Part shown: positions 9,119 to 19,459 of the stretch, piece after piece
How the letters are laid out: every line of letters starts with the position of its first letter
How positions within the stretch are numbered: the first letter of the stretch is position 1
DNA from: Paralithodes platypus
Taxonomy: Eukaryota; Arthropoda; Malacostraca; Decapoda; Lithodidae
Direction of reading: 5' to 3'
NCBI GenBank assembly: GCA_032716605.1
Contig: CM064571.1
Span: 13,485,262 to 13,549,261 of the forward strand
DNA: 64,000 bases
Position numbers and translations under genes: made by a program
Notes under the pieces: model-generated
Told to the model about the DNA's origin: nothing
Seen by the model: only the letters and a program-made list of their open reading frames with translations
The model's database searches: none

Positions 9119-12100
9119 GTTATGCCCTGTTTTTCTACAGGATTAACTTGGGTAATGTGAGTTCTAACTGACTGGGTATAGAAGGCTGCATGCACAAAAC
9201 AAGGTATGAGGAATAGAGAACACAAAATAAACACACGGTAACAAGACACACGATCACATTTATTTATGTACACACTTCTGTAGTTTTCTTGATAATGATT
9301 AATATGAAACATAAGAAGGTATGAATACTCGTACTAGACAAATGATAGAATTGAACAACTAGCATTAAGTGGATCTGGATGGAGCCTAGTCTCCCACTTC
9401 CAACGTTCAGGTATTAATCTTCTGATCACTGGCTTTATTCACAAGTTGATATACTGGAGACCATAAAGTTTACTTATAGATTCATATTCACTATTAGATT
9501 TATCCCTGGTAGCTCTGGTGCACAAGTAGTAGTTCACAGACTAGATTAGACACGCGTATTTTAGAGCACGGGAATTCTAGTAACCTCAGGGGGGTACTGA
9601 TCTAAGTTTTATATTCTTGTATCAGAAATACATAGAACGCAAATCAGTGGGCGAACATTCAGATATCACTAGGGTTTAACTTCTATGTAATAATATCTGG
9701 ATATATGGGTAATTACGAGAGTTAATATCGCCTGTTAATTAATAAACACTGATACGCTTAGCACTTCCTAATGGAATGGTTATATATGAATTATACTGGG
9801 GCAAAGATATAGCCACTTCATAGAAATATTAATAAGTGAGTCTCTAAATAGTACTGTAACACTGTAGCACTGATAGAGTGAATCTTGGGTAGTATTTGAT
9901 TGGTCTGGTCCTGGTTATCTTGCGTCCGTGATGTTGGGGGCTAACGACTGGTTACGCGGCCGTCCAGATGGTCCATATGTAGGAAGTTCTCAAGACGGAT
10001 CTCTTGGCGATCGTTGCTGGCTACACTCTTATATACCCACTGGTTTATGAAGGTTATAAGGTGCACGTAGATTTCTTGTACATGGACAGATCCTTCTATC
10101 TAAATCTGCCACAGAGTCTGCCGGCTCTGGAACTCAATTCTCAGCAACAAACAATGATAGAGCTCGAGGTCAACTCTGGTGACCAACCACTGGTGGGTGT
10201 CTATCTTTCAACTGATTTTACTGGGGGCTGGAGGTTGGTTTATAGGTTCGGTGTTGGACCCTGTAGGCCATAGGGATCTCGAGTTTTGATGGACTTATTT
10301 GAGCACTCAATTGATACGGGAACTAGGTAAGGTGGTGATTACTGTTGTGGCACATGGTTGTATGGAGCCTTCATAATGTGATATAACTGAGCCTTAGTAA
10401 GAGGTACTATTTTGGCTATACTGGAAGTATTTAGGGGAGAGAGACTGGATCTACTTTGCGAGGCGGTTTGGGACAGCTGTGATAGGAGCGTCTCTCTTAG
10501 ATTGCTCAGTCTTCATTCGATGGTATAGCTGAGGTGCTAATTTGGTTATCAGAGTATGCAAGAAAGGTTAATGGGATATTGTGGGTTAATAGAGGTTAGT
10601 AAAGGTGTTAGTCATACATGGTTAGTTCATTGACAGGAAGAATTCCTGTGCTACCTGGCAATGACCCGGAAGTCAAAACAGGGGTCAGGTATACCTCCGC
10701 AGGGGTAGGGGTCTCCCTCCTCGGGTGGGTGAAAGGGGTAGGTGCGCGTCCTCCCTCTGTGATGGTCGTCCGGGCGGCTGTGGCTGGGGGCTTGCCATAT
10801 TACAAGTGTTTGTAATAACCCTCTGTTTATGAGACAGATGTGGGTGTTCGTAATACCAAAACCGAAGGTGCCTTGACCAGCTGGTTTAATTGGTTGGGTT
10901 GTTAATTGCATGGTTTGTTGGATGTGGTGGAGACGGGGTTGCTAACTCTGCCACATTTATCTGGAAGTATGGCAATAGAAGTTAGTCACTGGCGAGGCGG
11001 CTAGCCTCGCACTGACGATCATTTGGTACAGGGTTGTGAATGGGTTGTGAGGGAATAGATGGCATGCAAATGGTTAGTAAAGTTCTAATGGTGTTCCTTC
11101 CTACTGGGGGAAGGTAGGCTGGATAGGAGTATATATACAAAAGGTTTGAGAATGTTAGTAACGGAAAAGTAGGATATTCAGGGGGTATTGTGGAGAGGCT
11201 AGGTTAGTAGGGAGTGGAGGAGCGTGGGGGTTAACGAAAGGGAGAGGGTTAAGGGGGGCTACGTGGAAGTTTGACGCTAAGGTCTCTGGGCGTAGGGGTG
11301 GCATTAGGCTACAGTTGGTATCTTAGACTGAGGGTTACCGACAGGGAAGGTAGGGTAATTAAACGCTACCGGGGGGGGGGGGGGGGGGGGGGGGTGAGCA
11401 ATAGGTGGTGGTATATGAGTCTGGAAATTATAGAATCATGTGGACTGTGGGGAAGATGAGGTTAGCTGTAGGTGTGAGCTTGACTGTGGATAAAAGTAGA
11501 GAAAAACATAGTGTACTATTACTCGTCAATACGAGGGGTTATGGACACTATTATTTGACACGATTTCTTGCTGATCTAGTTGTCCCTTGGAACTGCGTTT
11601 TCTATGAAATATAGGCCAAAGAAAGCGGCAGTTCGTAGGGGTAGCTTCGTTATGGTTTCGTGGTAGATATGCATCGAGACAATGGTAAAAGAGGGTTAGC
11701 TATACAATCTCTGGTTGGGGTAATAATTAGAGTTACTGAATGGTTGCTAACCTCTTTAGTCATTATCTCAGTCTAGGTCTTACAGGAATAATGGTTATAT
11801 ATACAATGGTGTACCCGTGGGTATCATAGTTTCTTATCAATTATGACATGGGGGTTAACATATTACTTCTCGGATGGAAGAACATACATAGATTTATGGG
11901 GGTGGTTGGTCTTCAGAAACTTAGTCTGGCAAGACAGGGGTTAACATATTACTTCTCGGATGGAAGAACATACATAGATTTATGGGGGCGGTTGGTCTTC
12001 AGAAACTTAGTCTGGCAAGACAAGATATTTTAGGGGGATAACATATTACTTCTCGGATGGAAGAACATACATAGATTTATGGGGGCGGTTGGTCTTCAGA

Positions 12101-12245
12101 AACTTAGTCTGGCAAGACAGGGGTTAACATATTACTTCTCGGATGGAAGAACATACATAGATTTATGGGAGCGGTTGGTCTTCAGAAACTTAGTCTGGCA
12201 AGACAAGGTGTAGGACACGAGAGGTAGTGGATACGCGAGGTGGGG
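9119..12245 (-). repeat. non-coding 3' region of the Ty3/Gypsy element (candidate LTR/leader repeat)
   Basis: There is no coding signal. Short blocks align in order, with divergence, to 24,140-26,300 upstream of the gag fragment. Examples are CAAGATAACCAGGA complement near 9915 and 24,150, CTAGCCTCGC near 11,000 and 25,915, and CTCTGGGCGTAGGGGTGGCAT near 11,285 and 26,180. Such a pair on both sides of an LTR-element coding region could be old, long LTRs. I could not define TG...CA ends or a primer-binding site, so the call is tentative. A 22-base G run occurs near 11,371. Confidence 0.35.
11852..12207. repeat. 86-bp tandem repeat, 4 copies
   Basis: The unit contains TAACATATTACTTCTCGGAT, GGAAGAACATACATAG and TTCAGAAACTTAGTCTGGCA. 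Copies start near 11,856, 11,942, 12,039 and 12,125. The third is preceded by an extra 11 bases. Copies differ at one or two positions, so the expansion is recent. Confidence 0.93.
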
Positions 12246-12258
12246 GAAGGGTCAGCGG

Positions 12259-12894
12259 TTAAAAGCGATAGGCAGGTGTGGTTTGGAGCTGCTTAGCCCT
12301 GCGGGCTTCGGCCTGTCTGAACTGGTTGGCTTGGTCACATGGTCCTTCGGGCTTCTTGTTCTGGGGCATTTTACTTCCCTCTCCTTCGTTGTAGGCTCGT
12401 CCTCGAGCCTCAAGGGTGAAGTAAAGAGAAGTATAGTCATGGTGGGTCATTTGGAGGGTGTGTAGAAGGTCCCACCAGGCAAGAGAGCGAGGGTCAGGTT
12501 TCTTGTGCAGGTCTATGTAGACCTCTAGGACTGTGTCTTCGGTGTTGTGGAGGGCGGCTGCCCGGGCTTGATGTGGCCGTTGTAGACGGGCTGAGCGTCC
12601 TGTGGACGTTTTTAATTTAATATGTCTTATGAACGGTGTGTATTCGTCCTCAGTGGGGGTAGGGACGGGAGCGACGAATGGTGTGGATGTGTTCATGGTG
12701 GAGGTCAGGTATTGAGTGAGGTGTGTGGGACTGACAGGAGGCCTCTTCAGTGTGGTGAAGGGGTTAACAACTGAAGGGGAGGGACTATCGCGTGAAGGCG
12801 GAGCTGAGGGTGAAGGGGGGATCTGAGTCTGGGGTTTTTGGGGTTGTCTTGGGTGGTGTTGCAGGCTGGGAAAATATATGGAGGCAATGTGCAA
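12259..12894 (-). CDS. unidentified ORF at the 3' end of the Ty3/Gypsy element
   Basis: An open frame of about 211 residues lies downstream of pol on the same strand. The first third is Pro/Ser-rich. From about residue 85 it is less biased and contains a possible folded region (EDTVLEVYIDLHKKPDPRSL) followed by a charged tail. The open frame begins at TTG; the first in-frame ATG is near residue 67. I see no signal peptide, membrane segment or cysteine pattern, so an envelope protein is not supported. It may be the end of the polyprotein, separated by a frameshift, or an element-specific accessory protein. Confidence 0.3.
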   Translation of the reverse strand: MHIASIYFPSLQHHPRQPQKPQTQIPPSPSAPPSRDSPSPSVVNPFTTLKRPPVSPTHLTQYLTSTMNTSTPFVAPVPTPTEDEYTPFIRHIKLKTSTGRSARLQRPHQARAAALHNTEDTVLEVYIDLHKKPDPRSLAWWDLLHTLQMTHHDYTSLYFTLEARGRAYNEGEGSKMPQNKKPEGPCDQANQFRQAEARRAKQLQTTPAYRF

Positions 12895-13138
12895 TATTGG
12901 TTTAGGTAAGGTGCGTGATGGAGGTGTGTGAAAAAGAAGGAGTGTGTGTGTTGTGTGGCTTGGGCTTTTAGTGGAAGAAAGGGGTTTTGTTTTTACATAG
13001 CTGTCTTCAAATCTGATGGGTCTGTTGATGATTCTACCTTTGGAGGTTCTGGTGGGAAGGTAGATTTTTGTAGTGGGACTTGAGTCGCTCGACGATGTTT
13101 TATATTGAGGGGAAGAACGCTTTACGGGTGGAGGGCAT

Positions 13139-14281
13139 TTAGTGGGGGTGATGTAGGGGGTTATGCGAGAGGTAGATGCGTGTGGAGGTTTTTGTCGAGT
13201 AAGGGTGGTAGGAGGAATGGGAGGGGATTGGGTGGGGGTATTGATGGGGGTTCTCGGAGGGGCGACTTTGTGGGGGTGTGGAGGTCGGGTACGTCATTTT
13301 GGAGGGGCTTTGGTTGGGAGTTACTTGTGTGGTAGACGTGGTGGGTAAGGAGGGGTTGGTCGTTGGCATAGGGTGGTCTTTAGGAGGAGGTTGGTTGGGG
13401 GTTTTATGAGATGATGAGGTTGGTTGATGCGTGGGTGGGGTCGCAGGGATAGTGGAGGGGAAAAGGGTGGATGCGGGAGGGGCTAGACGAGTGGGTAGTG
13501 AGGGGAGGTTTAATTTGGAGGGTTGGGGGTAGGAAAGTGTGTTGGGTGCGTTCTTTGGTGGGGTTGGTGATTTGATGGTGGTGGAAATAGGTGGTTTTGT
13601 GGGAGTTTGGTGGGGGGGCAGATCTAGAAGGTCATTCGGGGTGATGAGGTGGGGGTTGAGAGGGGATGAGGTTGAAGGGGAAGGTATTTGCTCACGTGGG
13701 AGGGTGGGGGTGGTTATTTTTGGAATATAGTTAGAGGGGTGATGGTGTTTGCTTGTGATTATTCGTCTTCTTTCCCTTTGTGGAGGAGAATTCGACGAAG
13801 AAGAAGAAGAGGAGGAGGAGGATAGTGGTCTGGCAGCTCTACGGAACTTTGTTATCAGGGTGTGTTTTCTGGAGGGTTTAAAAGATATCAGTCGTGGGCG
13901 TAAGTTGTAGCGTGAGGTGACTGGGGTAGGTTGTGTGGTGCGGGTGGGTGTGTACTTGGTTTTAGGTGGGGGTGGAGGTTTTCTTACTGTGGTGCCTGGT
14001 GGAGGTACTTCAGGGCTAGACGGGAGGGTTTCTGTTGTGGTCGGGGTTGTGGGTGGAGGTTTTCGTACTTTGATATTTTGGGGAGGTACTTGACTATCAG
14101 AAGTGAAGGAATTGGTCATGGTGGAGGAAGGTGTGATAGTGGGGGCTTGGGGTTTGTGGAGGTTAGTTTGGGGGGTATGTTGAGGAATGATCGGCAGGTT
14201 CGGTGCTGGAGGGTTTAGGCCCTTAGGGGTTTGTAGGGGAACATTCATAGCCTGAGTGGGAGGGGTAGTAGGGGTGTTCAA
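13139..14281 (-). CDS. Pro/Thr-rich tail region of the Ty3/Gypsy polyprotein, shifted frame
   Basis: The open frame of about 380 residues overlaps the pol stop by a few bases in another frame and starts at TTG, not ATG. It is extremely rich in Pro, Thr and Ser, with a poly-Ser run and repeated RKPPP motifs (VRKPPP twice). It contains TSRYNLRPR; RYNLRPR-type motifs are common near the C-terminal tail of metazoan Ty3/Gypsy integrases. I read it as the low-complexity tail of pol reached by a frameshift, now possibly decayed, not as an independent gene. Confidence 0.4.
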   Translation of the reverse strand: MNTPTTPPTQAMNVPLQTPKGLNPPAPNLPIIPQHTPQTNLHKPQAPTITPSSTMTNSFTSDSQVPPQNIKVRKPPPTTPTTTETLPSSPEVPPPGTTVRKPPPPPKTKYTPTRTTQPTPVTSRYNLRPRLISFKPSRKHTLITKFRRAARPLSSSSSSSSSSNSPPQRERRRIITSKHHHPSNYIPKITTPTLPREQIPSPSTSSPLNPHLITPNDLLDLPPHQTPTKPPISTTIKSPTPPKNAPNTLSYPQPSKLNLPSLPTRLAPPASTLFPSTIPATPPTHQPTSSSHKTPNQPPPKDHPMPTTNPSLPTTSTTQVTPNQSPSKMTYPTSTPPQSRPSENPHQYPHPIPSHSSYHPYSTKTSTRIYLSHNPLHHPH

Positions 14282-16956
14282 TTCAGGGTCGGACGTGTGG
14301 GGGGGGTAATGTCTTGTGGTTTTAGAGGTTTAAACGCTCGGACGAATCTAGTTCTGAACGTGCGAGTCACGCCGTGATAATCAATGGTGACTTGATAGGC
14401 ATTTGGGACTTTGATGATGGTGTAGGGGCCGACATAGCAAGGGCCTAATTTGTTGGTGACAGGGAGGTTGGCTACCATTACGGTGTCATGGATGGCGAAA
14501 GGGTTTTTATCATCGGGGTTATCAGTTTTGGTGTCTTGACAGGTTTGGGCGGTATGGAGGGTGTTTTGCAGATGTTGTAATGGGTCAATTGTGGAGGTGT
14601 TGGAGGAGAGGTGAGCGTGATGGTGGAACGACAGTAACAGGGGGGGTACGCCGTAAACACGTTCATGAGGGGAAATACCGTCTTCTCGGGGACAGGTGTT
14701 CATGCCCCATTGTATCATTTTTATCTGTGATGGCCAGTCTGAGGTGTTAAGAGCAATAATTTTTGTATGTAACTGGTTGTTGATGGTGCGATGGCTGCGT
14801 TCGCATATAGCATTTCCTTGAGGCCAGTACGGGGATGAGAGTTTGATCTTAATACCGCATTGTTGGGTGAACTGGTGCCAAACGTGTCCACTAAATTCGG
14901 GGGCATTGTCGGATAGAAGAGCCAGGGGAAGGCCGAATATAGGGAACACTTCTGTGGCAAGCAGTGTGGCGACGGTGGTGGCTGTGTGGTCTTTAACTGG
15001 GCAGGCTATTAAAAATTTTGAATATACGTCAACAAATGTGACGATATATCGGTTGCCAGCGTAAGAAGGAAACGGGCCCATGATGTCGAAGGATAGAACT
15101 TGGAACGGTTTGTTGGCAGAAATGGTACCAGCTGGGCCTGGGGTGCGTGATCTATCCTTCCCCAATAAACAAGGCTTGCAGGATTCTGTCACACGTTGTG
15201 CAATCTTGGAGGGGTTGGGGGTCCAGTACTGATCCGCGAAGATTTTTAACATCTTCTTTTGTCCAAGGTGTATGCCGTTTCCCTCGTGGATGGCAATCAT
15301 GTAGTAGTGGGCAATGGTGGGGTCTAGGACTATGTGTCCGGAGTCTGTGGCAAGTTGATCTCCCCAGTGAGTCAGTTTCTTGAAGATATTTAACGGTATC
15401 CAGGGTGGTCTGATCCTTGTTTCCCAAGATTGAATTAGTGAGGGGGCTGGGGGGGAATTATATTGGTTGATGGGGGTATGTAAGAGCTCAGTGTTTTGTA
15501 AGGCGGCTAGGTTGGTGGGTTTTTTTTTCGGTACTGGCAAACGTGACAGGGCGTCTGCATTGGTGTGAAGTTTACCTGAACGATACTGTATTGTAAAATC
15601 GTAGTCCTCTAGTGTCTCTCTCCAGCGTACCAAGATGGCTGAGTTGGTTTCGCATCTACGCAACCATTGCAAAGATTGATGGTCGGTTATTATATCTAGT
15701 TTCGCGCCCAACACAAATGACCTGAAGTGGTTGAGTACCCAAATGATCCCTAGGCACTCTCTCTTGGTGGCTGCATAATTCTGTTGGGCTTGGTTGAGTG
15801 TGGAGCTGGCATACGCTATCACATGTTCCTCTCCGTCTCTTACTTGAGCTAAAACTGCACCAATGGCGTACAGAGATACGTCGGTATAAAGACGGAAAGG
15901 TTTATGGTAATCAGGGAAAGCGACAATAGGGGATTGGATCAGCTTTTGTTTCAAAGTGTTAAAAGCGAGGTCTCTTTCAGGTATCCAGGTGAATGTGGTG
16001 TCCTTGTGGGTGAGTTGGTGGAGGGGTCTGGCTATTGCGGCAAAATGTGGGACGAAACGTCTGTAGTATGTGGCTAAACCTAGAAAAGAACGTACTCCTT
16101 TAACGGTGTTGGGTGGGGGTTGGTTTTGTATGGCTTGAAGTTTCTTGGGGTCTGGTGCAATGCCATGTTCAGATATTACGTGGCCGAGGAATTCTACCTT
16201 ATTTTGTGCAATCTCGCATTTTGAGGGTTTCAATTTCAGCCCGGCGGCTCGGATTCTTTGAAGAACTTGTTTCAACCTGAGGAGGTGTTCTTCCCAGGTT
16301 TGTGTGTATACAATAATATCGTCTAGATACGCTAGGCAGGTTTCCCAGGTAAGGCCATGTAATACCGCTTCCATCAAACGGGAGAAAGTGGCGGGTCCGT
16401 TGCAGAGGCCAAAAGGTAGGAAGTTAAACTCGTAGTGGTGGCCACCACTAGTGGAAAATGCTGTTTTTTCTTGGTCCTCTGCCTTGATGGTCACTTGCCA
16501 ATACCCTGCTTGCAAGTCGAGGGTAGTGAACCATCTGGATCCGTATAGGGAGTCAAGGGAATCGTCTATCCTGGGTAATGGCGTAGCGTCCTTAATGGTT
16601 ACGTCATTCAATCTCCTGTAATCTACGCAAAAATGGGTTGACCCATCTTTCTTTTTTACTAGGACAACAGGGGAAGACCAGGGGCTGATGGACGGGGTAG
16701 CAATTCCGGCCTCTAACATCTCTTGGACTTGGCGTTCCTCTTCCTGGCATTGTATGGGATTTTTTCTACGGGATGGTTGTCTTATGGGGGGGCCTGTGGT
16801 GTTAATGATGTGTTGTTCAACATTGGTCTGTCCTATTTCAGTTGGTTGTTGGGCAAATACGTCACTGAACTCTAGCAATAGTTCGTACATGCTGTGTTTT
16901 TGGTGGTCGGATAATGTGTCAGGGAGGGGGTAATTTGAGACTGGTAGGGGTTTCAT
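14278..16956 (-). CDS. pol: Ty3/Gypsy pol: reverse transcriptase, RNase H, integrase
   Basis: This 892-residue frame begins at an ATG and is intact. RT (about 75-260) has WSSPVVLVKKKDG, LDLQAGYWQ (Asp147), FLPFGLCNGPATF and YLDDIIVY (210-213). The RNase H domain keeps Asp359 (YTDVS), Glu400 and Asp425 (ITDHQSL). Integrase has a zinc-binding segment (HEGN...H, CKPC near 593-596), then Asp624 (FDIMG), Asp683 (LSDNAPEF) and Glu719 (GNAICERSHR), a D-59-D-35-E spacing as in retroviral-type integrases. A GPY/F-like module (LGPCYVGPY) follows, and no chromodomain is visible. The order RT-RH-IN identifies Ty3/Gypsy. It overlaps the preceding frame by 38 bases. All catalytic residues are present, although gag upstream is broken. 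Confidence 0.95.
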   Translation of the reverse strand: MKPLPVSNYPLPDTLSDHQKHSMYELLLEFSDVFAQQPTEIGQTNVEQHIINTTGPPIRQPSRRKNPIQCQEEERQVQEMLEAGIATPSISPWSSPVVLVKKKDGSTHFCVDYRRLNDVTIKDATPLPRIDDSLDSLYGSRWFTTLDLQAGYWQVTIKAEDQEKTAFSTSGGHHYEFNFLPFGLCNGPATFSRLMEAVLHGLTWETCLAYLDDIIVYTQTWEEHLLRLKQVLQRIRAAGLKLKPSKCEIAQNKVEFLGHVISEHGIAPDPKKLQAIQNQPPPNTVKGVRSFLGLATYYRRFVPHFAAIARPLHQLTHKDTTFTWIPERDLAFNTLKQKLIQSPIVAFPDYHKPFRLYTDVSLYAIGAVLAQVRDGEEHVIAYASSTLNQAQQNYAATKRECLGIIWVLNHFRSFVLGAKLDIITDHQSLQWLRRCETNSAILVRWRETLEDYDFTIQYRSGKLHTNADALSRLPVPKKKPTNLAALQNTELLHTPINQYNSPPAPSLIQSWETRIRPPWIPLNIFKKLTHWGDQLATDSGHIVLDPTIAHYYMIAIHEGNGIHLGQKKMLKIFADQYWTPNPSKIAQRVTESCKPCLLGKDRSRTPGPAGTISANKPFQVLSFDIMGPFPSYAGNRYIVTFVDVYSKFLIACPVKDHTATTVATLLATEVFPIFGLPLALLSDNAPEFSGHVWHQFTQQCGIKIKLSSPYWPQGNAICERSHRTINNQLHTKIIALNTSDWPSQIKMIQWGMNTCPREDGISPHERVYGVPPLLLSFHHHAHLSSNTSTIDPLQHLQNTLHTAQTCQDTKTDNPDDKNPFAIHDTVMVANLPVTNKLGPCYVGPYTIIKVPNAYQVTIDYHGVTRTFRTRFVRAFKPLKPQDITPPTRPTLN

Positions 16957-17302
16957 TGGAATCTATGGGGAGGTCATCAAATGTTTCGAGGTCTCCTATG
17001 ATGAGGCCTTTTGGTAATGTCAGGGATTCTTCAGAGATATTGGCCACTAGAATGTGGTTTATGCGAGCAGAAATGATGGCGGGTTGTAGGAGGCAACGAT
17101 TGGGGTCGGTGGACGTGGTAGTGGGGGAAAATATCATGTGAGTTTGGCGTATGGGTCGAAGGTTAACCCATTTTTGATGGCGGGGGGGAATTTGACATTT
17201 ATCTTGAACTACAGCTGGGCTAATGAAGGTGGGGGACCAACTGGTGAGCAGGTGCTCGGTACGTATGAGGGGGGGGGGGGGAATCACTTTGGTGGGGGTC
17301 AC
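16919..17302 (-). CDS. pol: Ty3/Gypsy protease-RT linker region
   Basis: The 127-residue frame is rich in beta-forming segments. Its LLQPAIISARINHILVANIS stretch and the GLIIGDLE that follows resemble the conserved region between protease and RT in metazoan Ty3/Gypsy polyproteins. It overlaps the start of the RT frame by 38 bases in another frame. Normally this is continuous with RT, so a frameshift (programmed or a mutation) separates them here. A G12 run at 17,269-17,280 in the + strand sits at its upstream edge and is a likely indel site. Confidence 0.55.
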   Translation of the reverse strand: MTPTKVIPPPPLIRTEHLLTSWSPTFISPAVVQDKCQIPPRHQKWVNLRPIRQTHMIFSPTTTSTDPNRCLLQPAIISARINHILVANISEESLTLPKGLIIGDLETFDDLPIDSNETPTSLKLPPP

Positions 17303-17361
17303 GCGTGGGGGGGGGATTAACGGCGCGTGTGGGAGGATCAGAGGGGTGAGGTGTGAGTGAT

Positions 17362-17877
17362 TTAGAAAACGGAATTTGTTGGTGGGACGGTGGGGGAAGA
17401 GTTAGGCATAGAACATGGGTTATTGGGGGAGGACTGATGTACTGATTTGTGGTTGTTAAAAGGACGAATTTGGGGAGTTTTGTCGGTGGCAGTGACGGTT
17501 TGTTTAAAGGTTATATGGGATTGGTGGGTTTGTCTGTCATGAGGGGGTGAGTCAAGTGTGGGGTTTGGAAGTTTTTTAGGGGTGTGAATTGTGTGGGGGT
17601 GGAAGGGAGCTACTGACGGAAAACTGTCACAAGGGAAATTTTGTTGGTGGGAAAATAGCTGAGCATTTCTGGGGGCATGGGGAAAACATTGTTGGGTACA
17701 TAGGTCGGCATTTTCCCTGGAAACATGGGTACATAAATATTTGGTAGAATGTTTTTTACATACATAAGAGTCTGTCCTGGAAACATGGGAGGATTGATCC
17801 TGGACAGAGTTAGGAGAAATGTGGAGGTTTACATCATTGAGTTGCTTGGACTTGTCTTCTTTCGTTTGCTGAGGCAT
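17362..17877 (-). CDS. Ty3/Gypsy polyprotein spacer, low complexity
   Basis: The 171-residue frame lies between the protease and linker frames. Composition is Asn/Gln/Ser/His-rich with several Cys and His residues and no domain I recognise. Three copies of a short Val-Ser-Arg pattern (HVSRTDSYVC, HVSRENADLC and a weaker one) suggest internal duplication. It probably belongs to the same polyprotein. Confidence 0.35.
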   Translation of the reverse strand: MPQQTKEDKSKQLNDVNLHISPNSVQDQSSHVSRTDSYVCKKHSTKYLCTHVSRENADLCTQQCFPHAPRNAQLFSHQQNFPCDSFPSVAPFHPHTIHTPKKLPNPTLDSPPHDRQTHQSHITFKQTVTATDKTPQIRPFNNHKSVHQSSPNNPCSMPNSSPTVPPTNSVF

Positions 17878-17972
17878 TTTTTCAACGGAATGAGTGGTAT
17901 TTTGAGAGAACTCGGGGCAAGGGGGGGTTTTAGGAGTTACCTTAGTGCTAGCTGCAACTTGGTAATCTTGAC

Positions 17973-18587
17973 TCAGAGTTTGTTGAGGGGGGAGGTGTTT
18001 TTTCTTTTTGTGAACTGGTTTCTGCGTGATGGGTTTGTCAGAGGGTTTGTGTTGGATTTTTTTTTTAATGAGATCAGCCTCTGGCCGCAGTCAACCTGGG
18101 CCCGGAGTTTTTGAAGGAGGTCAAGTCCAAGGAAACCATCATAATGTTTACAGTGGGAGGAAAATACTGTGAATGGGTGATAACAACAGTTATGGGGGTC
18201 AGGAGTAGTTACTGACAGGGGCAAAGTGTCTCCTAGGAGATTTAAGTAGGTATCAGCAGCTGAGATTAGTTTTGCTTTGCTAGGTAACAAGGGGCCAAAT
18301 AGTCGGTGGTGTTGGTCATAATAAGACTTGAACAAACATGACTTAGCAGCTCCCGTGTCGATTAACAAGCGGACAGGAATGTCCTTGATTTTGGCCATGT
18401 AGTAAATGGGGGCAGTGCGATCAGTTATGGCGTCCCCCGCCGAGGCCATCGTGGGCGGGGGATACTTTAAAAATCCTGGGGGTCGGTATCTACCTCCTCC
18501 AGGGTTTCCTCGGTATCGTCTGAGGTCATGATATGGGGGGCTATGTCTTCGGTGTGCATTGCCTCCATTTCTTCCTCTTGTCCCCAC
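17973..18587 (-). CDS. Ty3/Gypsy aspartic protease
   Basis: The single catalytic triad LLIDTGAAKSCLF lies at about residues 74-86 (Asp77). The second conserved element FLGLDLLQKL (about 152-161) is typical of retropepsins, as is the hydrophobic stretch before it. The first 45 residues overlap the end of the gag frame (stop at 18,467-18,469). The protease frame is -1 relative to gag, consistent with classical -1 frameshifting. A Lys/Asn-rich tail follows the protease. The ORF start is arbitrary because expression would be by frameshift. Confidence 0.85.
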   Translation of the reverse strand: MGTRGRNGGNAHRRHSPPYHDLRRYRGNPGGGRYRPPGFLKYPPPTMASAGDAITDRTAPIYYMAKIKDIPVRLLIDTGAAKSCLFKSYYDQHHRLFGPLLPSKAKLISAADTYLNLLGDTLPLSVTTPDPHNCCYHPFTVFSSHCKHYDGFLGLDLLQKLRAQVDCGQRLISLKKKSNTNPLTNPSRRNQFTKRKNTSPLNKL

Positions 18588-18679
18588 TCCTCTTCATTTA
18601 CAGAAATGCAAGGAGTACAGGGGCGAGGTTTGGCAGAGTCACGAATTTGATGGAGGGTACACTTAGCACTACAGGCAGG
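18467..18679 (-). CDS. gag: Ty3/Gypsy gag C-terminus (downstream of LINE insertion)
   Basis: An open frame of about 70 codons runs from the LINE target duplication to a TAA at 18,467-18,469. It begins with a Cys/His cluster (PACSAKCTLHQ, then CTPC), possibly a zinc-knuckle-like nucleocapsid, and ends very acidic (EEEWGQEEEME). It is too short to appear as a long ORF. Its other half is at 23,683-24,136. Removing 18,688-23,674 plus one duplication brings the two parts together in the same frame. Confidence 0.65.
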   Translation of the reverse strand, partial: PACSAKCTLHQIRDSAKPRPCTPCISVNEEEWGQEEEMEAMHTEDIAPHIMTSDDTEETLEEVDTDPQDF

Positions 18680-18687
18680 GAAATCAT

Positions 18688-19459
18688 CTATCTATCTATC
18701 TATCTATATGCTCAGGCCCAATCCCCATTTTGGGGGTAGCCGACTCAAGACAGAGCAAGAACAGGGAAAACACAAAAACAACATAAAACAACAAATAAAC
18801 ACAGATAAAAAGCACAAACTCAAACACATCCAGGTCACCCAGGAGAAGACCCAGAGACCAGGGTCACCAAGGTCGCTCCAGCACTCCCCCGGCCCCCGAC
18901 CACCCGGAGAGGTTCCGATCTCGGCAGGCAGACATGCAGCGGAGCCAAAGCCACAAGCCCTCCCACCACACTTCCAGGCGCACCCTTCATATTAATCGTC
19001 TCCCCGGGCCAGGCGCCTGATGGACAATTATCTAGTCCAACTTGCGCCTGACCCCTTACTCCAAATGACCACGTGTTCACTCAACTATTCACAAGCATTC
19101 TCCATTCACTCCTGTCCACCACCACTTCCCCTGCCTGATCTATAGTCATTCCTCTATCATCCAAAGCCTTTCTTACACAGTCTCTCCATCTCAATGGGGG
19201 TCTTCCTGTCCTTCTATCTCCCCTTGTACCTGACTCACATATTCTCTTTGTAAGCCTTTCATCTCCCATTCGTTCAACATGACCATACCAGCTCAGCACC
19301 CTTCTGTCCACTCTGGCTGACAAATGTTCCTGCTGCCCCACTCTCCTACGTATCTCTTCATTCCTCAATCTGTCTCTACGAGTAACTCCACACATACTCC
19401 TCAAGCAGCTCATCTCCATCACATCCAGCCCTCTTTTCTCCTGTTTCTTCAGAGCCCAT
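18688..19459 (-). mobile_element. RTE-like LINE: C-terminus, 3' UTR and (GATA)n tail
   Basis: The coding end (19,081-19,459) has the LINE tail signature LRSMCGVTRRDR, then WYGHVERM and GRPPLRWRDCVRKAL. A 3' UTR of about 370 bp follows (also found at 911-1072), then a GATA tail at 18,688-18,710. The insertion is bounded by GAAATCAT at 18,680-18,687 and 23,675-23,682. The reading frame joins that of 22,890-23,674 if the LTR insertion 19,460-22,885 is removed. The clade is inferred from the tail architecture. Confidence 0.8.

Noticed and set aside
12259..12894. Retroviral-type envelope gene
   Set aside because: Position after integrase is suggestive, but there is no signal peptide, membrane anchor, cleavage site or Cys pattern.
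13139..14260. Gly/Val/Trp-rich + strand ORFs
   Set aside because: They are the reverse complement of the Pro/Thr-rich polyprotein tail and have no independent support.
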